Part shown: positions 22,376-35,422 of the stretch, one piece after another
Position numbering within the stretch: position 1 is the first letter of the stretch
Layout of the letters: each line of letters starts with the position of its first letter
Position numbers and translations under genes: made by a program
From: Piezodorus guildinii
Taxonomy: Eukaryota; Arthropoda; Insecta; Hemiptera; Pentatomidae
Direction of reading: 5' to 3'
NCBI GenBank assembly: GCA_023052935.1
Contig: CM041294.1
Span: 36,045,236-36,109,235, forward strand
Length of the DNA stretch: 64,000 nucleotides
The notes under the pieces: generated by a model
What the model saw: the letters and a program-made list of their open reading frames with translations, nothing else
Told to the model about the DNA's origin: nothing
Databases searched by the model: none

Positions 22376-25060
22376 CTCGTTCCACAGAAGGATAGAAAAA
22401 ACATCCTACAGTCAGATGATTAAAGTCATTTTGAGGAGACGGACTGTTGAGTGAGGTTCAAAAGGATGAGATTATTCAGACTAAGTACAATTGTGGTGAG
22501 TTGGGTGGAACATCTGAAGGTGACTGCTGGTTAATTTCCTCATATCTGAGAAAGCATATTTTCCTTTTTGAGACGATTTACCTTTCATTTGCTGTTGATT
22601 TAGTATTTGGAGCTGGCGTATTCTGTGTCACCCTGTTTCATTCAGCTATTCTCTTGAATCATTGGCCACACAATCTGCCACAATACTTTTTCAGATATGT
22701 CTTAGTAGATAGATCGTTAGCTATTCTGGCGAGTCATCCTGACCACCCGAGCATTCCAAACAATATTTTTAGGAGATTCAATGCCCCAAATATCATCATC
22801 ATTCCACTCAGTCATTCCGGTATTAACCAAATGAACTATCTTTACCTATCATTGCTCCTGAAAAAACTTCTACAATTCTGAAAAAAACAGAACCGATTCA
22901 GGATAGTTTAAGTATACCAAGGCAAACCAATGTAGCATATCTTACCAATTCATATGTTCTGTTGGCGAATTATTGCTCATTTGTTTATTCGTTTTAACAA
23001 CATAACGATTTATGAATTCTTTATTCCTAAGTAAAGAGGTATTTTTTTAACCGAATGTTGATTGTAAGAATACCACATTAGATGACATTCACTGCTGATG
23101 GTTAGGTAAATTAGAAAAATATTGACTTGGCTCAAAGATATCTGAGATTGCTTGATAAGATAAAAATAGGTCGTAGAATATCACAAATGAGTTTTCCTGT
23201 TACATTCTTTGTTTTTTGTTAAACTCCTCTTTTCGGCGACGAATGTGAGTGACGAACTATTTAAAGTTCCAACTAATATCCCGGCAAATAAATCTTGTTA
23301 AAAATAGTGTAAAATATTTATCGTAAAACCAAGTCTTATCAGCCAACTATAGGTAGTAGTTATTGCATTCGATATGACTAAGGATTATTTAAGAATTGTA
23401 GATCCTAATTTAGAGTACAATCAAAATCAATTTATCAAGGAGTACATCCGCTTTTTTTTAGTTTAATGTTTTAAAAAAAAGAATAATATACCGGTTTCGT
23501 TGAGCTCCTTTTGTAAAAATCTTTTGCTTGAGGGCTGCAATGTTTTTTATCTCTACCTATGTTATAAAAAATAATTTTAAATATGGTATATCACGGTTTG
23601 AACATATTTAACGATGATTCCCTGTTGTTAATAACTATAGGTTTTACCAAAGAAGTGGATATTCTGGAACTGAAATAATACATATCACATTTTTTTATAA
23701 CGATTGGACGAAATGAATTATTGGGAATTAATTGTGCAGACCGATTCCCCTTTGATCATCTATATTAATAAATCATCATAAAAGCATTCATTTTAATTTA
23801 TTTCCGTTAACTGGCGGTTGAACAGGAAAAACATAAAAAGAGTAATGGGATCATACCCATCGAGTATCATACCCCTTTAATATACAACGTCAAATGAAAA
23901 AGGAAGGAACACCAGGAAAACATCCATTCCTGCAATAGCAGTGACAATAATTTATGTGATAGGACTTATTGCTTTTTTTTTCTATTATTTAAACAATCTA
24001 TTATTTTATTAGTTTGTCTTTATATTACATATGACTATAATGTCTTGAATATAAATATATATATATTATATTTTTTTTTTCTTTATCATTATGGTGGTAG
24101 GTTTTGATCTGGAGGTGCGGTAGGCTTGATGGACAGAGTAATACCCAGTGGTATCTCTTCCTGGCTTGATTCCTTTTTTCTGTTTATGGCAGAAGGTCCC
24201 TCATCCAACTCCTTTTTATCCTTCGACGAATGTTCTGAGGCATTTTAGAAGTGGCCATGTTCTGTATTAATGTGATAGTATGTCCGTGTAAGTTGTCGTG
24301 AAAACGTTTGCAAAGGGTCCGAATCTGTTCGTTGACTGTTGGCATGTGGAGGTATGTATGTAAAGTAATGCTGCTAACATATCATGGTGAATTTGTGATC
24401 GTTATAAAAGTTTTTTTACGTGTGAATGTGTTTTTTATTATCCTGACGCGCAAGTCCAAATGTTTTTCAGTATGTGTAAGTCTTCAATTATTGCCTAAGT
24501 TTTAATTTTAAACCTCTTGAAAAAAGAGAGTATAAAAGTTTCAGTCTTTTGTTTAACGCTATTTGTTAATTTATATTATCCATATAAATAATAGTTTAGT
24601 TCCAATTTAAAACTGATATAACCTTACCATAAATATTGCTCTTGTATATATTTGAAAACTAAAACTATATTTTAGAGCTGAATTTGGACTTTAGAAAATC
24701 ATGATTCATACCAATGTTAAGCAAAATATTTTTTATTTATTCGATACTTTGTTACTATATTATGTTTTTAATACATTAACTAATTAATATTAATAATATA
24801 TTCTCTTCCATATAAAGCTGAATTTTGCTTATCCCTGAAACACAATATTAGCCTTTTGATTGTGAGCGTTACCTTGAGGAACCCTCTCAGTTAATTAACT
24901 CTGCCATCACTTTCGCTGTCACTATAATCCCATTAAAAGGGGTAACAATCCTTCCTTAGCACCCAAAGATCCTCTATATAATGTTTACACTTTCTCCCTT
25001 CACATATCTTCTTTCACCGCTACCCACGGAATGTTTATTACTTAGTATTTAATTTGGGAA
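22376..25060. other. Unannotated sequence
   Basis: Contains a 144-codon open frame (22447-22881 plus) whose translation shows no motif that I recognise and poor-quality composition. 24.08-24.50 kb is somewhat GC-richer. I find no repeat relatives or RNA genes. Confidence 0.3.
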
Positions 25061-25062
25061 CC

Positions 25063-25760
25063 TATCCAATGTAGCGTAAATACCGATAAGACGAAATATA
25101 TGATTAGTAGCAGAAATGGCGATCTTAGTGATTTTGTTATATCAGGGCATACTTTTGAACAATTAGAGAAATTCAAGTATTAAGGTTCAATGATAACAAG
25201 AAAAAATGAAATCCAGGAAGAAATAAAGTCGGTTAAAGGTGGGAAAAATGTGTTATTATTCAGTTGCTAAATTACTTAGCTCGCGGCTTCTGTATAAAAA
25301 CTTAAAGGTTAGAATTTATAAAAATATTATTCTTCCGACGGTTCTTTGCGGATGTGAAACGTGGCCGCTCACTTCGAAGGATGAACAACGGCTTAAGGTT
25401 TTCGAAAATAAGGTACTGCGTAAAATATTTAGTCCGAAGAGAGATGAGGCCACTGGGGAGTTTAGAAGGTTGCACAACGCGGAATTGCGAAGTTTGTACC
25501 CTGTTAATATAATTGAGTTGATAGCATCGCGGAAACTAAAATGGGCGCGTTAAGTTGTTGGGCTCGGTGAGGAACGGATTCCGAGAAAGTTGGTATTCGC
25601 TGTACCGACCGGTAGGCGTCCGAAAGGTAGACCAAAGCGTCGATGGGAGGATTGCATTAAGGCTGATCTCGAGGGCTTGAGCTTGACCGGCGAACATTGG
25701 ACGAGTCTGTGCAGGCGAAGTTTGGTGGTATCGACATCGAACCTTCGGGTTCGGTAAGCC

Positions 25761-25790
<30 letters not shown>
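25063..25790 (+). pseudogene. LINE of unplaced clade, C-terminal RT region, copy 2
   Basis: Across frames: NTDKTKYMISSRNGDLSDF, then FEQLEKFKYLGSMIT-like sequence (with a stop at the L codon), then an open 104-codon frame (25239-25553) with LKVRIYKNIILPTVLCGCET, WPLTSKDEQRLKVFENKVLR and KIFSPKRDEATGEFRRLHNA. After a TAA it continues GEERIPRKLVFAVPTGRRPK and RPKRRWEDCIKADLEGL. This is the CETW...RRWED tail common in arthropod LINEs (often annotated as craniofacial-development-protein-like or RTE/I-like); I cannot place the clade securely. It lacks the RT catalytic core and ends in an (ATT)n tail at 25763-25789. Confidence 0.75.
25763..25789 (+). repeat. (ATT)n LINE tail
   Basis: Nine or so ATT units exactly at the LINE 3' end; the sister copy at 20.55 kb has the same kind of tail, so the tail is probably part of the element. 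Confidence 0.85.
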
Positions 25791-25791
<1 letters not shown>

Positions 25792-26286
25792 CCGATGTAG
25801 CGAAACGATGGAGAAAAGCAATATCAGAAAAGATTATACTCCCTCGTATCTTAAAAATTACATATATCAGTGCACACAATATTCTCTTCCATCTAAGTTT
25901 AATTTAAGAAATGAAGCGTTGAGATTGCAGTTTTCTTAAAACTTAAAACAGCATCAATGCCTTCAGGAAATTCTTGATTAAGGAATGATATTACTATACA
26001 ATACTAGGCCTTATAGAATTATAGGCGTATTTAAAAGTGGAAAGACAATTCACTGACCAAAATATAGTTTTATTAAACGATATTTAGTTAAAACATATAT
26101 CATCATTATTTTAATTTAAAAAAATTATCATAGCTATGCATAATAAATACTCATTACACATTACATAAAATTTATACAGGTATAGTTGGAGCTTTACAGA
26201 TACTACGACCAATGCATTACATATAAATTTAGCTACATATATCATTTGATCACTATTAAAAAATATAGATGAAATGGGGATCATCT

Positions 26287-26478
26287 GTAGCATTTGCGGT
26301 GGTCCAAGCATTTTTTAATAGGAGTAAAAAATCCTTATTTATGCTGTCTTTTTTAGGAAGGAACGTAAAAAGGTGGTCACCAGCCTGTACGATATCAGGT
26401 ACTCATTAATGACCCCTATCCTAGCATCGTCCGATTAGCCAGAATAGCATAAAGTGACGTTAAATAAACAACCAAACT
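26287..26478 (+). mobile_element. tRNA-derived SINE, family 1, copy c (head degenerate)
   Basis: Retains GTAGCATTTGCGGTGGTC (Box A remnant), AAAAAATCCTTATTTATGC, CAGCCTGTACGATATCAGGT, and the tail TAGCATCGTCCGATTAGCCA with an A-rich end. Box B has been lost by a deletion. Confidence 0.7.
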
Positions 26479-29115
26479 AGATCTAATGATAGAAATATAC
26501 CATCGATAAAAGTTTAGAATTAAAAAAAAAAAATTATTTCTGAAATTTTATTGAAATATAACAGAACGTTTACAATAGTGGTTGTGACTAAAGTTTACGA
26601 AGCTGTTTTGATAATAAAGAAAGCATATTACTGCACCATACTATTAGAATTTTATTCCTTAACTTTTCTTTATCACCAATATTAGTACCTTAGCAATACG
26701 TCTAGAATCCGTACCTACAAATAATCCTAAATCATTTGAATAATTACGTAGGCGATTACCAGAAATTCACATGGTATTTGGGCCAAAAAGATGAAAACAC
26801 TTGTATAAAAATATTCCTTAATTGGGATATTATAGTTTTCACTGTTCCGCACTGATTTTACAGTTAAACTTCTTTCTTTTCTTCAACTAAAATTTTATAA
26901 TGGGAAGGTAACTGGAGGTCATATTATATCATATATGATACCATGACCTAGATACCTCGGATTATGCAAATATATGCTCGCTTTACATGACAGATGTCCA
27001 TCTTGCATCTCAGATCTCCTATAACTGAAATTATCTGTCAATATCTTTATATTGTATTCTTCATCTTATGTAAATCCGCTGTGGGGTGGAATATTTTAAA
27101 TAAATCATTTGTCTGATCTGATTATAATTTAATCTGTCTTTGGAATACCCTTCCCACATTCAAATCATAATTTTTTTTTACTTCTGTTCAATAGCTAGTT
27201 GATTTTAAAATGATTTTTCTAATTTTTTAGCAAAGTTTATGAATGAGTAATAATACATTGATTAAAAAAATTTACTTCTTTCTTTTATATTCAAACTTCT
27301 TTTATAGCAATGCATTTCTGTTAAAACCAAAGCAGATGTGTCAGTTACAATACAGATTTTTTTTTTTTTTTTTTTTTTATACTGCTAATATGTGTTAAAA
27401 CAAAAGTCATGTACCTTTTATCCTTTTGAAATATGTTTCGGTTAAAAAAAACAAAAAAAAAAAAAAAAACCTAAAGACATAAATAGTGTCCTTATCTATA
27501 AATAGGCACAAAAATAGATCGCATACTGACAACCTATTCTATACTGGAGAAGCAAAACACTTGAGATTAATTGCTTGTTATGCCTCCGAGAGTGTTTTGT
27601 GTTAGTGATGTAATCTAAGTGCGAATAACTATCATTCAATCTATAAAATATATTTTTATCTCTGTTTTATGAAATTGTAGTTCCTTTCTCCCAGGTAATA
27701 AAAAAAACACAATCATTTATTGTTTGATCATTAACATATCTCCCGGATTATAACATAAAAAAAAATTACACTAGCATGTACATAAAAAAAAAAATAAGGA
27801 CCTAAAAATATAAAAAAGAAAAGTTATTTAAATATGATGAAAAATATAATTTTAGTTACCAGAATCCAATTATGTATTTATAATCAAATTTAAATTAGAC
27901 TTTAAAAAAGTTTGAAGGATCACCTGAAATATATATTTTTGTAACTAAATCTGACTGAAATTAATCAAGAACACCTCTCATAATTAGTTAATTAGAGAAA
28001 TATGTAATTAATAAGTTATAACAGAACTCTCTACTAAATAAATAATTTAATCTACCCAGCCCTAATAGCTTTTTAATTAAGTACACTTATAATGCCTTTT
28101 TTTATAAAAAGATTTATATTCGGTTTTTTAATTGAACTAGCACAAAATGAAACAATAAATTTAGCTGAAAAATATATTTAATACAATTTTATTGAATCAA
28201 AACTATTGAGAATCTTATTATATTTCTAATAATTCACTTAGCTCAAGTACATCAGTATTTTGGTTGATAATTTTCCTGAAATAAGTATTTATGTATGTAT
28301 TAAGTAAATATTTATTTATTCAGCTTACATAAATAACGTTTACTTATTTGAGATTTCATTCCGTATATAAACCGATTTATAATTTTAATGAAGTATCTAG
28401 GACGTCAAGTAAATAAACGTTTACAATAAAATGAATAAAACAAGGGGTAATTGCAGCATTTCGCCAACATTTTTCCGCCTTATGATTTCATTAAAATTTC
28501 ATCCTAAAGTGATCAAAATGAAGATACCCTGTAAGAAGTCGATTTCGACCCCGCTTCCTTTGTTAAATATGTAATGTGTCTCCATATTTCAACGGCGTTC
28601 CCGGAAAAAAAAAAAACGGGTAAATTTGCTTTCCATTACTTCCTATTTGTGAGGGGGAATAAAATATTACAGAGTTTAAATACATTTTTGTTATAGGGCG
28701 GTTCGTAACTTCATTCTGGGCCTCTCGGCTGTCTTTCAACATTATTTTTAGTCCCTTTTTAAACTTCTGGGTAACAAAAAAGTGCACAACCGATTCCTGT
28801 GGTTTTATGACTAAATATACTTGAATTTTCTTTTAATGATACCGAAATTTATACATATTTTTATTAAATGATAGACGATAACTTAATAATGATAAATTAA
28901 ACTCTCTATATTAATATTGTATGATGTTTCCATTATTTTCAAATTACCAACCGTCTGTTCATTGATAAACAAATTTTGTTATTAGTTCTGGTTTTTCAGT
29001 TTTTATTTTTTTCGAGGACATTCAAATATTATTCCAATGTCCATCATCACTATGAAAATCTCCTTGAAGGTAAACTTCTTAGGAAAGATGTTGCCAGTAA
29101 TTTTCAATTGGATTT
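26479..29115. other. AT-rich spacer with several homopolymers
   Basis: Poly-T at 27358-27380 and poly-A near 27448-27470. The 28.56-28.80 kb stretch is slightly GC-richer. No gene or repeat relative found. Confidence 0.35.
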
Positions 29116-29124
29116 AAGTATGAT

Positions 29125-29470
29125 ATCTTCGACTATCAGTTAGTTTACCTGCTTTTTATCACTATCTATTACCTGAAAACTTTGTGTATAAGATAATATT
29201 TTTTCTAAATTTTTTTAGTTATTCAATGGTATAATATACATCTATAATTACTATTCATATGGTCGGAGAAAATCGAATTCGTTCAACTTATATATTTACC
29301 CAGTTTTTATCAATAGTAACAAGATGATACTATATAAACTATAAAATTTAAGGTACTTTTGGAGAGAAAATTTAAAATATGGAGAGCTAAGCCGTGTCAA
29401 AATTTTTAAATTAGAATGAAACCTTTACAATGTCAAAGTCTATTGAATTTTACACCGATATAGCTCATTT
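29125..29470 (+). mobile_element. Family H fragment (internal)
   Basis: Matches the central part of family H (CAGTTAGTTTACCTGCTTTT ... ATCACTATCTATTACC, the AATGGTATAATATACATCTA segment, and CTATTGAATTTTACACCGAT ATAGC near the end). Both ends are missing. Confidence 0.6.
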
Positions 29471-29531
29471 GAATTTTGGATATTTTGATTTATAAGAAAT
29501 TATATAACTTTAAAAATATTATCTAAGCCCA

Positions 29532-29536
29532 CACAC

Positions 29537-29633
<97 letters not shown>
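29532..29633 (+). repeat. Compound (CA)n(TA)n microsatellite
   Basis: About 27 CA units followed by about 23 TA units. Confidence 0.95.
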
Positions 29634-30094
29634 TGATAATTTAAGGATAACTTATTTAGAAAAGCGAAATGATAAAGACAAACACGCAGATTCAATAAAG
29701 AACGGTAGAAGCAGGAATTTCATGATTTGATTAAAATCATGTATTGTTAAAAATTGATCATTCTCTCAGGGGAAATCAAGGAGAGTGTTTTCTTAGCTTT
29801 ACTAGTTAAACAAAAAATGTATTAGTAAAACACTCTGAATGTTTTTTTTATTACTGGAGTTGAAAAAAACTACTACTTTATGAATTTAATGACGTTTGAT
29901 TTTCTTTATTATTTGCATTAACATTATTGCCTCGAATTAGACGATGAACATCATATGTGATAGTGAGTGAAAAAAAAATAAAAGTAATAAAAATGCACAT
30001 ATATTTTTACAGTTTATTATTCTGATTTAAGTCTTCAAGTTGAGGGATACTTAGACAGAATATAAATTTTAAATGTTACAAAAGTAAATAAAAT

Positions 30095-30805
30095 TGATTC
30101 GGGTAACGCACGACCTTTACTTTAAGAACCAATTTATAATTTAATGTTAAAAAAAGTTAAAAGAATTACATTTTTTCGTTGGAAACATTTAACTGATATT
30201 ATATAATATAACAATATAAAATTGTTATGTACAATTATGTATACATAATATATTTCTTTTTGTTTCTAGCTTTCCAACGGTATATTCTACATCTAAATTA
30301 TGGTTCTATATTAAAAAAAACAGAAATTATACTAAAAAATATTTTTGTCCTTTTCTCCTCCAATTGGTCGTCAAATTTGTTCAGTATATATATTTAGCAG
30401 TTTATTATAAATGATAATAAGTTTATACGATTAATCTTTTGGAATCAACCAAATTAAGGTTACTGTATAAAAAGAAAATACAAAAATTCAATATAGCGAG
30501 TTTAATCAAAATCGTCAAAGCCGTTAAGAAAAAATAGGTGAATAATCCATTGTACAAAACTTCCGGTGTTTTGATATTGTTGAAAAAGTTGGTGTAATAT
30601 ATTTTCTTATTTAAGTTGTGTTAAATATAAAAATTCAGTGTGACTTTTCGTTTTCATGCTAAACATAATACTACACACACCTTATTGCACGACATAGTTA
30701 TTTGGACACAGGGGAACCTAAAACATATAATTTCTTTAAAAATTAGAAAAAAAATGATATATTTATATTCACTTCTGATTATATATTTCATATATAAAGA
30801 AAAGA
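30095..30805 (+). mobile_element. Family H copy, highly diverged
   Basis: Left-end relative GGGTAACGCACGACCTTTAC near 30100, the CCAACGGTATATTCTACATC segment near 30273, TATAGCGAGTTTAATCAAAA near 30493, and TAGTTATTTGGACACAGGGG near 30697. Right-end palindrome not preserved. Probably the oldest copy in the window. Confidence 0.6.
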
Positions 30806-32470
30806 AAGAAAAATATTATGATATATAGAGATAGGGAAAATAATTTAATAAACAGTATAACCAGAAACAGGCAAATGACGAAGGAAGTCCAAATTTTTAG
30901 AATTTAAAATAAAAAACCTGGAAGATTTCTCTTTTGTTTATAAATTAAAAGAATAATTATGATGATTATATAACATACGCAACTTTAAGGTTATGTTAAA
31001 ATATTTTTTTTTTACATTATTTGAAATTTTTATACATGTATAAAAAATTTAAATAAATAAAAACTGTATTTAATAAAAATTCTCTTTGCCCGACTCCCTC
31101 TTCGTTTTCATTCTTTTTCAGCTCCTACGTGCCAGGACTGTTTATTGTCGGCAAGAAAACAAATTGAGTTACTAAAAGAATTATGTATTTAGAAAGTTTC
31201 TTCGCCTTTTTTTTTTTTTTTTTTTTTTTCTCTTTCAACAAAGGGAGGGAAAAAAGAGGATCAAGAAACAAGGGGAAAAAATTATTCGGATCTCGTAACA
31301 AAATAAATAATGATGAAGTATAACATCAACGGGAAATAAGTTAAATTAACTGTTAATTATTATAATTGATTCGATTTTTAGTGTTTTAGGTTTAAGCTTT
31401 TAGACAATTTATTTTCGTAATTAACCGTTTATTTCTTGATCATTATTAGGTATTTGCGTTAAATATGAACAAATAAGATATTTTGATAGCATTTATTAAA
31501 AAAATTTACTTTTATGACAAAGTACTCCGTTTTCGAAACATTATTGTATCTAGAATCAACAGATGAATGGGAAGCAATTACAAAAAATGTCAGAAAAAAT
31601 AATTTTTATGAAATACGTCGTTACGTGAAACATTAATTTTTATTCTATTTTTTTATCAATGATTTTTATTTTATTAAAAAATTGCTTTAGGCATAATTAT
31701 AATAAAGCACGATATTTGTCTATCAATGTATTTCTCTCTGACAATAATAATAACCTCTATATCTATCATTTACTAAGCTGTGATCTGAATTCAAAACATT
31801 TCTGTTAAATATAAAACACATACATACATTCTTGTCACCAATATGAAACCAAGAAACTAAATCATAATGCAGATCGTATGCTGATAAAAAATTGTACTTC
31901 TTAATTTCAATATTGCTTTATTGAGAAATAATACAATCTGCCATTATCTTTGACAATAAGTATTAGAGCTAAAATAAGTCATTCATTCCATATGTACAGA
32001 GTAAACAAAAAAAAATTAAAATATTGAAATAAATGAAAAAATAAAATAATTATAATCTTGGCCACATTCATGCCTATAGTCCTTAATTAGTAAAAAAATA
32101 CTTTTAACACCCTAAATCACTCTGGGATCATCAAAACTACAAATGGTAATTTAGTTTTAAATAGTCTAATTTAAATTTTATAATCCCTCTTTTCCATTGA
32201 TTCAGCAATTGGCCTAGATGCTGTTTATTCCAACAGAAAACATATCTAAAAAAGTTTAAATCGATTTAATTGATTCTTTATTCAAACGTAAGATTGTTGG
32301 TAGCTCTGTGGAATTCTAAATTCAATTGCACTCGGGTATCTTCTGTTTCCAGGCCTCTTGTTATATATCGGTAACCGTTTTTATATAATGAAACTGCTAA
32401 TACGAATAACTTTTATAAACAAAACAAAAGCAGCTGTGAAGTTCTCCATCTTTGTTAAAAATGTTGGAAA
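30806..32470. other. AT-rich spacer
   Basis: Poly-T tract at 31210-31230. Nothing else recognised. Confidence 0.35.
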
Positions 32471-32477
32471 CAAATCA

Positions 32478-32830
32478 TTTCTTACGTTCCACCACATGAA
32501 TTAGCTGTCTATGAGGGGCCGATGTGTTCCACAAAAATCTTTTTGAGCCTTTTTGCTTAAGCCCACGTACTCTCTACAACAGTATTTGTGTGAGCTCCCG
32601 AGCCTGACGAAATGTATGAAATGGTTGACAGTTAAATAATTATAACCTTCCTGTTCTAACGCGTCATATGTCTTCAACTGATCCAAAATTATTGTTGTTC
32701 GCGGTCGTATATGGACCTTGTTGAACTGAAAATAAGAAACACTCCTTTGTATTCGTCGATATCCCTCTGAACAACTACTGTTACGGGTACGATCTTCGTT
32801 TGTGCGTGTTCATCTTCGAGAAAACTGACT
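32478..32830 (-). pseudogene. Merlin/IS1595-like DDE transposase remnant
   Basis: The minus-strand frame reads YDALEQEGYNYLTVNHFIHF VRLGSSHK, resembling the signature before the last catalytic residue of IS1595/ISXO2-type and Merlin transposases (GY.H.TVNHS..FV.P..G.HT..IE..W). Further upstream in other frames TIIILDQLKTYDA occupies the place of the second catalytic Asp block. The expected I-E and W are replaced after GSSHK, and frames are broken. No TIRs were identified. Inference rests on one motif. Confidence 0.45.
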
Positions 32831-33325
32831 AATCAGTTATGGTATGCGATTGACTAATCAATAATATATTGTAATATTTAATAACTTCCTTTGTTTCTAA
32901 AAATATTTATACCTAAGGCTACCACTGATAGCCCTGAACCAGCTACCTGACCGACAAAGGAACCCACACCAGTCCTTAAGGTACTATCACTCTGGTTGTA
33001 ACATTGCTTGTGTCAAACTCATAGAAGGAGACCTCGGAACGTACACTTGTAATCACCCAAACTCCCCAGCACAGTTAATTATATTCAGAAGATGTTTTCT
33101 CATAATAAAAGCAGTATCTAAATATTTTCACTGTGTGTGATTCTTTAACTATAAATGTCCACCACATCTCCAAAACCGCCTGTAACGTTGGATGTTTAAG
33201 TAATTCAAACACACATACCTCTATCATTAAGTTGTTTAAATCCACAATTGTGCAAAGTCCTAACCCCAACTCCTCCTTGTAGTATTAGATGGAAGCTGGA
33301 TACAACGGTAGTAACAGTTTTTATA
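32831..33325. other. Unannotated sequence
   Basis: No motif or repeat relative that I can support. Confidence 0.3.
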
Positions 33326-33327
33326 TT

Positions 33328-33735
33328 ATATATATATATATATATTTATTTATTTATTTTATTCGGATATATTACAGTTTGTCGCAATAGACAATAATAA
33401 TATTGCTACATGATAACATTCATACAATATAAACAAAAGAAAGGACAAATTACATAAATGAAACTAAAATTAATAAAGGTATATATATAATAAAAAAAAA
33501 TAAATTAAATAAATGCTAGGTTAACAAATAAATAAACAAAATATGAACACACACATACTTATAGACAATATTTACAATTTGTTGGGCAACCGCCCCTTCC
33601 CACTTGTGGAGGGCAAGCAGAATCCGGGGAATCACAGCGCCTCCCTCTCAGCTGCATCACTGGTCAGAGCCAGCGGAAGCTGAGTGAGGGCACCATAGCC
33701 ACAAACACACCGCACATGAGAGGAGAATCTGACCA
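33328..33735 (-). mobile_element. LINE-like 3' end, copy 1
   Basis: The minus strand reads GC-rich possible coding end (GATTCCCCGGATTCTGCTTG, CCCTCCACAAGTGGGAAGGG) then a long AT-rich UTR and ends TCTATTGCGACAAACTGTAA, TATATCCGAATAAAATAAAT and a (TAAA/TA)n tail. The same order occurs on the plus strand at 38.1-38.57 kb. The shape (GC-rich ORF end, UTR, A-rich tail) suggests a LINE; clade unknown. Confidence 0.55.
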
Positions 33736-35420
33736 GTCGATATTAACAATAGTGTTGCTTTTTGTAACCGTTTCATCATAAAGAGTTATTGATATATTAA
33801 GGGAACCCCGGAAACAGAATAGACCATGGTACTCTATTCATAGAATTCGAAAGTTATAGAATCTTAAAATTGCTACCATACTAGTCTTAGGTCTTTAATC
33901 TGTCCTAGATACGGAAACCTAAAATTGATCTATGATTCTTCACCACCGAATCAAATCCTTTTTCTTATTAGATGATATCAATTCCCAGATTCATTGACTA
34001 CAATCCACATACGAAGAAAAGAGCAAGTTGAGATTAGCAGTTTAATATTGCAAAGGCAGAGGGATAAGAGCACCCCACGGGTGGGAAAATGCCGAAGTGG
34101 CACAACACAGCCTTTCTTCCACTGGAACTTTTCCCCATCCCACAACTGTCGCACTAATCAGACTCTGAATACGTAATACCCTTATTTCTCAGGTAGGAAA
34201 TGAATATCGACCTTCGAAACGAGCAGGTGTTGTTGCGTGTCCTGGGCAATTAACTCACCCCTAGTGTCGTAGTTTCCGATTACTATAAGTTATTTTAAAA
34301 TTATTCCTAAATTCAATTCGAGTAGTAATTTATGTTGAAAAGGAAAAGTAAACAAAACCCGGAAAGTTCCAAGAATAAAAAATGTGTGCGTGCATACTCT
34401 ACACTACAGAAAAAAAAATCTTTTTTTTTTTATCTCCTTTAGTTACGTAAAATTAACAATTTACAATAAAATACCACGCAAGTTGCTTAGAACTTGTACA
34501 ATCTTTCGAGATATTCTATGTCTAACAACGTAGTCCACCGCATGTGTAGCTTTGAATTTTTGGCTTTTCTTGAGCTTCATTTTCACTAGATAGGAAGGAA
34601 CTATCGTGGATTTATACTGTGGAGTCCAAACTCCTCTTATCAGCGAGAACGTGGACCAAGAAAAGTGTGTCTCACGGGCTTGGTAAGTTCGCTCTCACGA
34701 ACTTACACTCACATCTTCTCTCACTGTGTAGCACGGCCTTAATTTAAAAATAAGACCAGCTTGGAATTACCATAAAAAAAAAAAACGCTAGTTACTGCTC
34801 GTTAGAGCGACAATCATCACAAGTTTTAGACGCTAGTGTTGGTACAGGCTTTCACCACATCAATGAACTCGATGTGTCTTCGGCCAGTGTGTTTAGTAAC
34901 TGAGGGCACTCGTGGATCCTGTGTTTTTCACACTCTAAAGTCAAGTACCACAGAGGATCTACCGAAGGAGGCAGTTCGTTGTTCAGGCAGTTCGAAAATA
35001 CATAAATCTATCCTGAAATGCAAACAATCACAAAGAATCGCCTTGATTAATAGTTTCTTCTATACAAATGTTTTTGGTTTTACTATATTTTAGTAACTCT
35101 AAAACCTACAGATGTCTACCGCCACTCTGTTTGAAGCTAATGCATTATTAAGGTGCTTTAAACATTCCTCTCCGTAGCAAGTGTATTAACCACGATATTG
35201 TCATAAATAAAGGTATAAGATGGTGATTTCCAGTGGAGCCCCCCGTAGATTACTCGAACCGTCTAGTATAAACTAATAAATCAGTAAAATATATTTTGTA
35301 GAATTAAGTGAGGGAAATTTTTGTCCCTCCGATCTATTCTTGTACTTAATGAGGAATATGAATTAGGAATATCTGTACCTCAATAAAACCAGCATTATAA
35401 CATAACACTATATTATATAT
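33736..35420. other. Unannotated; small hairpin at 34683-34706
   Basis: Single-copy in this window. A perfect 9-base stem with a 6-base loop (GTAAGTTCG / CGAACTTAC) lies at 34683-34706. Short open frames (33994-34176, 34836-35093) show no motif. Confidence 0.35.
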
Positions 35421-35422
35421 TA

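Noticed and set aside
22447..22881. 144-codon plus-strand open frame, one of the longest outside transposons
   Set aside because: No domain, signal or repeat that I recognise, no splice or polyadenylation context, and it follows a dead LINE. I could not find a reverse-strand LINE frame in it either. Left as unannotated; a protein search would decide.
34836..35093. 85-codon frame with Cys/Ser-rich sequence
   Set aside because: Looked like a possible exon, but no motif, no clear splice sites and no relatives; unsupported.
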